Source of the DNA: Planctomycetota bacterium
GTDB lineage: Bacteria > Planctomycetota > UBA8108 > JACQVS01
DNA length: 37,724 nt
Assembly: GCA_016209605.1 (NCBI GenBank)
Contig: JACQVS010000176.1
Location: 1-37,724, forward strand
Direction: 5' to 3'
In this document: positions 8,724-15,252 of the stretch, piece by piece
Layout of the letters: each line of letters begins with the position of its first letter
How positions within the stretch are numbered: the first letter of the stretch is position 1
Notes under the pieces: model-generated
The model's input: the letters and a program-made list of their open reading frames with translations, nothing else
The model's database searches: none
What the model was told of the DNA's origin: nothing
Position numbers and translations under genes: made by a program

Positions 8724-10111
8724 CTGGATTTCTGGAGCAGTATTCTCGTCCCCACCCTCACCCCGATGAACAGCAGGATCCAGAGGCAAATCCACAGCGG
8801 CAGCCACACCCAGGCGGGAGTGCTGCCGGCGCCGGCACTTTCCGGCTCCTCCAGTTCCTCCGACTCCTCCGGGGCCGCAGGCTCTTCCAGTTCCTCCGTT
8901 GCCGCCGCGGCCGCGGCGGCGCTGGGCGGCGGCGCTGATTTCACCGCCTCCTGGAGCACGGCGAGGATTTCTCCGCTGCTTTGCGGCCGCGCGTCTGGAT
9001 TCTTCGCCAGGAGATGCTCCAGGAGCTGGGTCACCGGCCGCGGCGCCGCGGGCTCGAGGAGATCCGCGGGGGTCGGCGCCAGGCTGGCGTGGTTTTTCAG
9101 GATGGTTTCTCCGCTTCCGGAGCCCATGGGGGGCTTCCGGGCCAGCAGGTGATAGCCGATGGCTCCCAGATTATAGGCCAGGCTGCCGAAGGGGAGGTCC
9201 ATGGCCGCGTCGGAAGCTCCGCTCCGGGCGATGACCTCGGGGGGCAAGTAGGGGATGAACTCCGGGTGATGGCGGCCGGCGCCGGCCGCCTGGGCGAACC
9301 AGGCCGCCAGCTCGAGCGGCGGAAGCCAGGGCTCCATGCCATCGTTCTTGAGCCCGACATGGCCGAGCCCGATGGGAGATCGCAAGGCCCCGATGCCGCC
9401 GCGGTAAAGCAGCGCTTCCGCAAGCAGCTGGAGGAAGCGCACGCGCGCGTGGACCGGGGCTTGCAGCACCGCCTCGAGCGCGTCTTTGAGGGTTCTGGCT
9501 CCCGGACTCCGGATGATCAGGTGACCCGGCGCGTCCCCTTGCGGAGGCTGGAAGCGCAGCACCGGCGCCAAGGAGGGATGCTGCAGGCTCCGCGCGGCCG
9601 CTGCGGCTTCTTGCAGCTTCGCGAGCTGCCTGGCGCTTTCGGGATTTTCCGGATCGAGGGGGGAGCGCCGGGATGGAATCAAGTCGATCCGCACCGGCCG
9701 GTCCATGCCCAGCTGCCGGCCATGGTATCGCAGGACTCCCGCCTCGCCGCCCGCCAGCTGCTCCAGACGGAAGCCGTTCAACTCCTGGCCTTGGAAGCGG
9801 TCCAGCCACTCATTCGTCCGGAAGCGGAAAACGGTGGAGCCGATCTGAAATGTTTCCTGATCCTTGAGCTCGAGCTGGTCGATCTTGTTCCCCTGGTAAA
9901 GGATCTTGTTGCGCGACCCCTGATCCTCGAGCCGCCAGGCGCCATCCCGCAAGACGATGTGGCAGTGCACCCGCGAAGCCCGCTCATCTTCAATGATGAT
10001 GTCGTTCGTGCCGGCCCGGCCGATCACCGTCGGATTTCCGTCGTCCGCAACGGCAAATGAAAGCGGAACGGACTTCCCTTGGCCCGCCTTTTCAATGATG
10101 AGAAGTGCCAT
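8714..10111 (-). CDS. FHA-domain protein with a degenerate (pseudo)kinase domain and C-terminal membrane anchor
   Basis: From the ATG at 10109-10111 the protein has 465 residues and begins directly with an FHA domain (residues about 1-100), which binds phosphothreonine peptides; VIGRAGTNDIIIEDERASRVH contains the typical GR, S/R-x-x-H positions. Residues about 105-370 align in outline with a Ser/Thr kinase fold, but catalytic motifs are lost: the glycine loop is eroded, the VAxK lysine is replaced (RPVRIDL), HRD is replaced by GLGHVGLKNDG, and DFG is absent. The late helical lobe survives (LLEHLLAKNPDARPQSSGEIL). An acidic/Ala/Pro linker leads to a C-terminal membrane segment (WLPLWICLWILLFIGV). 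It likely acts as a phospho-dependent adaptor for a kinase such as the one at 13684. No clear Shine-Dalgarno; an ATG four codons earlier is possible. Confidence 0.8.
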   Translation of the reverse strand: MALLIIEKAGQGKSVPLSFAVADDGNPTVIGRAGTNDIIIEDERASRVHCHIVLRDGAWRLEDQGSRNKILYQGNKIDQLELKDQETFQIGSTVFRFRTNEWLDRFQGQELNGFRLEQLAGGEAGVLRYHGRQLGMDRPVRIDLIPSRRSPLDPENPESARQLAKLQEAAAAARSLQHPSLAPVLRFQPPQGDAPGHLIIRSPGARTLKDALEAVLQAPVHARVRFLQLLAEALLYRGGIGALRSPIGLGHVGLKNDGMEPWLPPLELAAWFAQAAGAGRHHPEFIPYLPPEVIARSGASDAAMDLPFGSLAYNLGAIGYHLLARKPPMGSGSGETILKNHASLAPTPADLLEPAAPRPVTQLLEHLLAKNPDARPQSSGEILAVLQEAVKSAPPPSAAAAAAATEELEEPAAPEESEELEEPESAGAGSTPAWVWLPLWICLWILLFIGVRVGTRILLQKSRKN

Positions 10112-10156
10112 GTCGGGTATCATACGTAATGCGGGCTTCGCCCGCAACCGAGCTAT

Positions 10157-10191
10157 CCGCAACTTCTCCGCACCCTGCGGAGAAGTTGCGG
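10157..10191. repeat. Perfect 16-bp hairpin between divergent genes
   Basis: CCGCAACTTCTCCGCA and its exact reverse complement flank a CCC loop. A second small hairpin (GCGGGC-TTC-GCCCGC) lies at 10131-10145. The central part resembles GCAGCCTGCGGAGAAT stretches at about 17651 and 26976, suggesting an interspersed element. It has no T-run and lies upstream of both divergent genes, so a simple terminator role is not supported. Confidence 0.7.
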
Positions 10192-10260
10192 AGGAAGACT
10201 CTATAATACCTACGGCAAGAAAGCTGCCGGCAAACAAAATTCATCTTGTTACGCGCTCTC

Positions 10261-11616
10261 ATGATTTCCATCATCTCCTGGCTGATCAAACGCTTCCTGC
10301 GCTTGGGCCTGTGGCTCCCCGGCTTCCTCCTGCCGCTTTTACTCTTTGCCGCCATTCTCGTGGGCGACCGCTCCACCGAGCTGGCGGCCTCGGCCCTGCT
10401 CGATTACCTCCTTTACGCCTTGCCAGCGCTGGCCGCCATTGCCGTCTTGACCTCCGCTGACCGCTCGAGCTGGGATCTCATCCTGACGCGGCCGCTCCGA
10501 TTCCCCGGCTTCCTCCTCGCCATCTGGGCCGGAGGAGTGGTCCCTCCCCTGGCCTGCCATCTCCTCCTGATCGCCATCGCGGCGGCCGCCATGGCCTTTT
10601 TCGACTCGGGAACGGGCGCCGTCGAATTCCACCGCAAGGTGGAGTGGCGGCGCGGGACGCCCGCGGCGCCGGCGCCGGAGCCCGGGAAGGGGCGGGCGGC
10701 GAGGATCGCGTGGCTGGAGAGGTCGGATCCCTGGACCTTCGTTGCCGGCGGCCTCCGCCAGGGCGGCAGGGACCTGGAGGGGTGGCTGTGCGCCGAGGTG
10801 GCGCGGCTGGTGAAGGAGGAAGGGCAGGAGCCCCGACTCCTCAAGGGAAGCGCTCCGGTGTCGCTTTCCTTCTGGAAAGAGGACGGCTCCGAGGCCGCCC
10901 CTGCCGTTGTCCTGGAGCTCAAGGACTTGAAGCCGGCGAAGTTCAAGGTCCCGCGTCCGCTGATCGGGGGCGAGGATCGTTTAACGATGATGGTGGAACG
11001 CATGGAAGCTCGGGGACGCGAGGATCAGCAGGATCCGGGGGGTGAAGCGCCGGCGGTGGTGTGGTTCGGCGACTTCAACGACCGCTTCCGGATCCAGTAC
11101 AGCGACAACTTCACGCCCATCACCGGCCTCTTCATAGCCGAGCGCGACATCGGCTTTGCGGAGAACTTCCTGCGCAGCGGCCTTCTGGCGGCTGGGCTGC
11201 TGCCTCTGGTGGTGGGGCTGGCCGCCTTCGCCGCGGCGCTTTTCAGCCCGGCGGTGGCCTTCGCCACCTTCTTGACCGTGTTCGTGTGCGGCTCGGCGAT
11301 GACCTTTCTCCGCGACGCCGTGGGCATCTTGTCGCTCGAGAGCGCCGCCGTTCTGCTCCGGGTGCCGGATCAGGCGGCGTACTTGAAGAAGCCGGACTGG
11401 ATCACCCAGCTGTTCGGGAAAGTCGCCCAGTTTTGGATCGCGGTGCTGCCGGACTTCCGCTACTTCCGCGGCGGCCGCTTCCTCTTCGAAGGGGAGGCGA
11501 TCGCCTGGCTCAACGTGCTGCGCGCTCAGGGGATCGGCCTGGCCTACGCCGCGGCCTTCCTGGCCCTAGCGGCGCTGCTCCTCATGCGCTGGGAGTACTC
11601 CCGGGGGGGATCATGA
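10261..11616 (+). CDS. ABC-2-like integral membrane protein (putative transporter permease)
   Basis: A 451-residue protein from the ATG at 10261 (a TTG at 10246 is the alternative; neither has a good ribosome-binding site). Three hydrophobic segments near the N-terminus (GLWLPGFLLPLLLFAAILVG and the next two) are followed by a ~190-residue soluble, probably periplasmic, domain, then further membrane segments at about 305-360 and at the C-terminus. This layout resembles ABC-2-type permeases with a large extracytoplasmic loop, but no signature motif is decisive. No ATPase subunit is encoded next to it. Its TGA overlaps the ATG of the next gene (ATGA, 11613-11616), so the two are translationally coupled and probably act together in the membrane. 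Confidence 0.65.
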   Translation: MISIISWLIKRFLRLGLWLPGFLLPLLLFAAILVGDRSTELAASALLDYLLYALPALAAIAVLTSADRSSWDLILTRPLRFPGFLLAIWAGGVVPPLACHLLLIAIAAAAMAFFDSGTGAVEFHRKVEWRRGTPAAPAPEPGKGRAARIAWLERSDPWTFVAGGLRQGGRDLEGWLCAEVARLVKEEGQEPRLLKGSAPVSLSFWKEDGSEAAPAVVLELKDLKPAKFKVPRPLIGGEDRLTMMVERMEARGREDQQDPGGEAPAVVWFGDFNDRFRIQYSDNFTPITGLFIAERDIGFAENFLRSGLLAAGLLPLVVGLAAFAAALFSPAVAFATFLTVFVCGSAMTFLRDAVGILSLESAAVLLRVPDQAAYLKKPDWITQLFGKVAQFWIAVLPDFRYFRGGRFLFEGEAIAWLNVLRAQGIGLAYAAAFLALAALLLMRWEYSRGGS

Positions 11617-12464
11617 AAACCAGGTTCTCGCTCCTGCTCTTGATCCTGGTCGCCGCCATGATGCTGGTGCGGCGACAGCTTGGCGAGCTCCGGCAGGCTG
11701 GACCGCTGGAATCGGCACCGCTGGGCCAGATTTTCTCGCCGCGGGAGCAAGTGGCCGCAAGCCTCCTCGGAGGTTTCCGCGCTCTCCTCATCAACGCCTT
11801 GTGGGTGCGGATCACCTGGCACGTGGAAAACGAGCGCTTCCTGGAGCTGCCGCTCTACTATCAGGCGGTGGAGGAGCTGCAGGGCGCCTCGCCGCTCCTT
11901 TTCCAGCTGGAGGCCGATCACATGACTCTGGACATCCCTCACATCCTTGCCGGCGAAAGAGAAAAGCGCTGGCAGTGGATCTCCCGCGGCCTCGAAGTCC
12001 TGCAGAAGGGCCTGGCGCGCTTTCCCGGCAATCTGGCCCTCCTCAACAAGGCCGGAACCATCTACTACTCCCGCTTTCATCCCTACCGCTGCCGCGCCGA
12101 CCGCAACCGCTTCTTGAGCGACCTCGCCCTCAATCCCAAGGGCGAAGACCCGCTCGACATCGCCATCCGGTATTTCGCCGAGGCGCAAGCTTCTCCACGG
12201 CACAGCCTGGTGGAGGACCGCGTCTTGTATCAGGCCTTGATTCTCAAGCTCGATTTTATATTCAGCGAACACCTTTCGGGCGTTTCCATGCCCGGCATCA
12301 AAAAGAGAGCGCAGGACCTCGATGAACGCTGCCGTTCATTGGTCAGCCATATGGCGCTGAATCATGGGCTAGAAAAGGAGGCGAGCTTTGCCCAGGAGAT
12401 TGAAAAGATGGAGAAGCAGCTCGACTTTGCCCGGGATGGGATCGAAAAATTGCCTCCGGAATAG
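11613..12464 (+). CDS. Membrane-anchored helical-repeat (TPR-like) protein
   Basis: A 283-residue protein with one N-terminal hydrophobic segment (MKTRFSLLLLILVAAMMLV) and a largely helical remainder. Repeats such as YYQAVEELQGASPLLFQLEA and LEVLQKGLARFPGNLALLNKAG resemble TPR units. The lipobox cysteine is absent, so it is either anchored by an uncleaved signal or secreted. Start chosen at 11613 because a GGGGGGGA tract precedes it and its ATGA overlaps the stop of the permease-like gene; the frame stays open far upstream but that part runs inside the permease gene. Probably a partner of the permease. Function unknown. Confidence 0.75.
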   Translation: MKTRFSLLLLILVAAMMLVRRQLGELRQAGPLESAPLGQIFSPREQVAASLLGGFRALLINALWVRITWHVENERFLELPLYYQAVEELQGASPLLFQLEADHMTLDIPHILAGEREKRWQWISRGLEVLQKGLARFPGNLALLNKAGTIYYSRFHPYRCRADRNRFLSDLALNPKGEDPLDIAIRYFAEAQASPRHSLVEDRVLYQALILKLDFIFSEHLSGVSMPGIKKRAQDLDERCRSLVSHMALNHGLEKEASFAQEIEKMEKQLDFARDGIEKLPPE

Positions 12465-12539
12465 CGGCCAGGTGGGTTTTGTGTTATAAAAACAGCTTCA
12501 ATTTAGGGGATTTTTCTGGAAAACACCCAATTCAGAATT

Positions 12540-12968
12540 ATGCAAGAAGCCATCAGGATGGAAACGAAGGAAGCGGCGGCGCGAGAGACGGCGAGCCCCT
12601 CCCTGGAGAAGTCGGTGGCGCTGGCGCGGAAGTGCGCCGACCTGCTGGATGCCAAGCGCATGACGGACATTGTCATTTTCGACGTCCGCGACCAACTCCA
12701 GATCACCGATTTTTTCGTGCTCGCTTCCGGAACCAATTCCCGGCAGCTCAAATCGGCCTGCGACCACCTCGACAAGGAAATCGCCGCCGGCGGAGTTCGC
12801 CGCGTCGGATTGGAAGGGTACCGCGAAGGAAAGTGGGTGCTGGTCGACTTCGTCGAGGTGGTGGTGCATCTCTTTCTCGAGGAAAACCGCCGCTATTACG
12901 ACCTGGAACTCTTATGGGGAGACTGCCCCCGCCTGGTGTGGAGCCCGCCGCCCCGTCCAGAGCCATGA
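12540..12968 (+). CDS. rsfS: Ribosome silencing factor RsfS
   Basis: A 142-residue protein of the RsfS/Iojap family, which binds ribosomal protein uL14 and blocks joining of the subunits under starvation. The hallmark region is present: CADLLDAKRMTDIVIFDV, then ITDFFVLASGTNSRQ, and in the second half GKWVLVDFVEVVVHLF followed by RRYYDLELLWGDC. The length is slightly above the usual 105-130 because of an N-terminal extension; an ATG at 12558 would shorten it by six residues. RsfS is often found near nadD and other housekeeping genes; here it sits before tsaE. Confidence 0.93.
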   Translation: MQEAIRMETKEAAARETASPSLEKSVALARKCADLLDAKRMTDIVIFDVRDQLQITDFFVLASGTNSRQLKSACDHLDKEIAAGGVRRVGLEGYREGKWVLVDFVEVVVHLFLEENRRYYDLELLWGDCPRLVWSPPPRPEP

Positions 12969-12970
12969 CA

Positions 12971-12983
12971 CCGCCTTCGGCGG
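12971..12983 (+). other. Short hairpin just after rsfS
   Basis: CCGCC-TTC-GGCGG forms a 5-bp stem three bases beyond the rsfS stop. No T-run follows, so it is at best a weak or factor-assisted 3' end. Confidence 0.3.
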
Positions 12984-13018
12984 GCAAAGGTTTAACACTA
13001 TTCCAAGAAAAGAAATTG

Positions 13019-13046
13019 AACCGCCAAGGCGCCAAGAGCGCCAAGA
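13019..13046 (+). repeat. AACCGCCAAG repeat, left arm of an inverted pair
   Basis: The tract begins AACCGCCAAGGCGCCAAG and has a roughly 9-base CGCCAAG period. Its reverse complement, with 23 of 28 positions matching, occurs at 13129-13156. Related copies lie at 17573-17626 and 27009-27062. Confidence 0.75.
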
Positions 13047-13128
13047 AGATAAAAAAGAGTAAAAAAACTTTCAATGGATGTGAAAAAATTTAAGTTTTCT
13101 AAGTCCTGATTCTGGATTTCTTTCTTAA

Positions 13129-13156
13129 ACTTGGCGTCCTTTGCGTCTTGGCGGTT
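13129..13156 (-). repeat. AACCGCCAAG repeat, right arm of the inverted pair
   Basis: On the minus strand it reads AACCGCCAAGACGCAAAGG and so on. With 13019-13046 it brackets 82 AT-richer bases (13047-13128), a layout like a small miniature element or paired REP sequence. It ends 31 bases before the tsaE start. Confidence 0.75.
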
Positions 13157-13187
13157 AATCTACTTCTTCAATAAGTTTATAGGTTAA

Positions 13188-13658
13188 GTGATTCGAGTTG
13201 AATTTCTGTCCCGCTCCCCTCTGGAGACCTTCGACCTCGGCTTTCACCTGGGTCAGGAGCTGTTCTCGGGGGCGGTTCTGGCCCTGATCGGCGAGCTGGG
13301 GGGCGGCAAGACGCTCTTCACCAAAGGAGTCGCCGCCGGCCTTGGAGTCAAAGATTACCAGCGGGTCAGCAGCCCGACCTTCGTCCTCCAGCAGATCTAC
13401 GAGGGGCGGCTCAGGATTTATCACTACGATGCCTACCGCCTAGTTGGCGCGGATCAGCTTTTCGCATTAGGATTTGATGAAAACCTTTCTCTCGAAGGGG
13501 TGGTCGTGGTGGAATGGGCGGACCGGGTCGCCGCGGCTGTTCCCGGCAGCGCCTTGACCTTGACGTTTGAACACCGGGAGCAGCCCCAGGAGCGCCGCAT
13601 CGTGGCGTCCGGCGAGGCCGGCCGCTGGGGGAATATTCTGAAAAAGTTAAAGAATTGA
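13188..13658 (+). CDS. tsaE: tRNA threonylcarbamoyladenosine biosynthesis ATPase TsaE
   Basis: A 156-residue protein with a GTG start. It carries the TsaE P-loop GELGGGKT near residue 35, the SSPTFVLQQIYEG strand and the HYDAYRL motif, then VVVVEWADRV containing the conserved E-W. TsaE works with TsaB and TsaD to transfer the threonylcarbamoyl group to A37 of ANN-decoding tRNAs; ATP hydrolysis by TsaE resets the complex. Length fits the family. It is about 25 bases upstream of the kinase gene, a neighbourhood with rsfS and, further on, miaA, another A37-modifying enzyme. Confidence 0.95.
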   Translation: MIRVEFLSRSPLETFDLGFHLGQELFSGAVLALIGELGGGKTLFTKGVAAGLGVKDYQRVSSPTFVLQQIYEGRLRIYHYDAYRLVGADQLFALGFDENLSLEGVVVVEWADRVAAAVPGSALTLTFEHREQPQERRIVASGEAGRWGNILKKLKN

Positions 13659-13683
13659 AGGTTATCGCCCCGAAACATCTAAA

Positions 13684-15012
13684 ATGGCCAGGTCCACGGA
13701 AATCCGTTTAGGGCAACTGCTGATCCAGAAGCGCTGGTGCAGCCTGCTCCAGATCAACCAGGGGCTGGAGGTCCAGAAAAAGCTGCGGGAGGAGGGGAAG
13801 TACCAGGCTCTCGGCCTGATCTTGATCCGCCAGGGCTTCCTGGATGAAGAAAAGCTCAAGATGGCGCTCTCCGTGCTCGGCAGCTTGCGGCTGGCCTGCC
13901 CTTCCTGCAGCATGGAGGTCCCGGTGGGCAGCTACATCCCTGAATCCCACTACCGCTGTCCCAAATGCCAGGTCGAGCTGGCCTTGCAAGATCCTTCCGC
14001 TCCGGCCCAGCCCGCAGCCGCCGGCGCCTTCCTGAACAAGCCGGCCGATCCGGTGGTGGCTGCCGCCGGCGCCGCGGATTCCGCGCCGGCGGGCCCTGGC
14101 CCGGGAGCCAGCGCTCCCGAAGATCCAGTCCTAGGCAGGGTGATCGGCGGCTGCCGGATCCTGGATCGCATTGCCACCGGCGGCATGGGGGTGGTCTACA
14201 AGGCCAAGCAGCTGAACCTGGGCCGCACCGTCGCTGTCAAGGTGCTGTCGGAGGAGTTCTCCAAGGACCGCAACTACGTGCATCGATTCCTGCAGGAAGC
14301 CCGCTCGGCCGCCGAACTGGATCACGGAAACATTGTCCACATCATTGACGTGGGGGAAATAAACGGTCTATTTTATATCATCATGGAATACGTCGACGGC
14401 TCGAACTTGCGGGAGATCCTCGAGGCCCGCCAGGTGCTGAATCCGGAGCGGGTTCTGGAGATCGCTCTGCAGGCCAGCCATGCGCTCAAACATGCCCATC
14501 ACCGCGGCATCATCCATCGTGACATCAAGCCCGAAAACATCATGATCACCCGTGAAGGTGTGGTGAAGATCGCCGATCTCGGGCTTGCCAAGAAGATCAT
14601 GCCCGGCCAGCAAGACGGCGGCATCACCAATCACGGCGCCATCCTCGGGACTCCCTACTACATGGCGCCGGAGCAGATCAAGGACTTCCGCCAGGTAGAC
14701 TGCCGGTCGGACGTCTACAGCCTGGGGGTGACGATCTTCCGCGCCTTGACCGGAAGAGTCCCATTCGAAGGGAGGTCGCCGGTGGAAGTGATGATCAAGG
14801 TGGTGGAGGGGAAGCGGCCCTCCATCCGATCCCTGCGGCCGGACATCCCCGACGAGCTGGACCGCCTGGTGGACCGCATGATGGATCGAATGCCGGCAAA
14901 CCGGATCCAGGACTTCGGCGAGGTCATTCAGGAGATGGATTCGATTCTGCTCCTCCTCAAGGAAAAACGCCGGCCAACCGCCAACGCGGTCGCCTCTGCC
15001 GAGAAGATTTGA
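13684..15012 (+). CDS. Ser/Thr protein kinase with N-terminal MshEN-like and zinc-ribbon regions
   Basis: A 442-residue Hanks-type kinase. Residues about 1-60 ([20 protein letters not shown], then [20 protein letters not shown]) resemble the MshEN/GspE N-terminal module, known to bind cyclic-di-GMP in MshE. Residues about 73-101 form a CPSC...CPKC zinc ribbon. An Ala/Pro-rich linker follows. The kinase domain is complete: glycine loop [11 protein letters not shown] from Ala164, catalytic Lys186 in VAVK, HRD with Asp280, KPEN, and DLG with Asp298, then [10 protein letters not shown]. There is no membrane segment, so it is cytoplasmic. It lies between tsaE and a small gene plus an SMC-like ATPase. 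Inputs and substrates are unknown; the FHA protein at 8714 is a candidate partner. Confidence 0.9.
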   Translation: MARSTEIRLGQLLIQKRWCSLLQINQGLEVQKKLREEGKYQALGLILIRQGFLDEEKLKMALSVLGSLRLACPSCSMEVPVGSYIPESHYRCPKCQVELALQDPSAPAQPAAAGAFLNKPADPVVAAAGAADSAPAGPGPGASAPEDPVLGRVIGGCRILDRIATGGMGVVYKAKQLNLGRTVAVKVLSEEFSKDRNYVHRFLQEARSAAELDHGNIVHIIDVGEINGLFYIIMEYVDGSNLREILEARQVLNPERVLEIALQASHALKHAHHRGIIHRDIKPENIMITREGVVKIADLGLAKKIMPGQQDGGITNHGAILGTPYYMAPEQIKDFRQVDCRSDVYSLGVTIFRALTGRVPFEGRSPVEVMIKVVEGKRPSIRSLRPDIPDELDRLVDRMMDRMPANRIQDFGEVIQEMDSILLLLKEKRRPTANAVASAEKI

Positions 15013-15014
15013 AA

Positions 15015-15248
15015 ATGAACCCTGAACCGAGCAATGCCGCGGGCTCGGAGGAGAGCCAGCCGCCACAGCCGAAATTCATTTTCTCGGGGGTCCCCATCCA
15101 CTCCCCGCTCGAGGAGCTGCAAGCCGTCCTGGATAAAAAGCTGCGCACTTTCCAGAACCTCGGTGAAGGAGCGAAAGAGGAACTTTACCGCCGTGCCTTC
15201 GAGATCGCCCGGTGCCGGTTGGCAAGCATTTTGAACGAGGAGACTTAA
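15015..15248 (+). CDS. Small protein of unknown function
   Basis: A 77-residue soluble protein. The ATG at 15015 lies two bases after the kinase stop; a TTG at 15009 overlapping that stop is an alternative. The first 20 residues are Pro/Ser/Glu-rich and probably disordered; the rest (LEELQAVLDKKLRTFQNL and KEELYRRAFEIARCRLASIL) is predicted helical. The next gene starts four bases after its stop, so it is very likely translated with the kinase and the SMC-like ATPase. I do not recognise the family. Confidence 0.65.
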   Translation: MNPEPSNAAGSEESQPPQPKFIFSGVPIHSPLEELQAVLDKKLRTFQNLGEGAKEELYRRAFEIARCRLASILNEET

Positions 15249-15252
15249 GCCA

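Noticed and set aside
11061..11612. Upstream extension of the helical-repeat protein frame
   Set aside because: It lies inside the permease-like gene in another frame; the ATGA overlap with a G-rich ribosome-binding site marks the real start.
13010..13160. CGCCAAG tract as a CRISPR array
   Set aside because: The units are about 9 bases without spacers, and the two arms are inverted rather than direct repeats.
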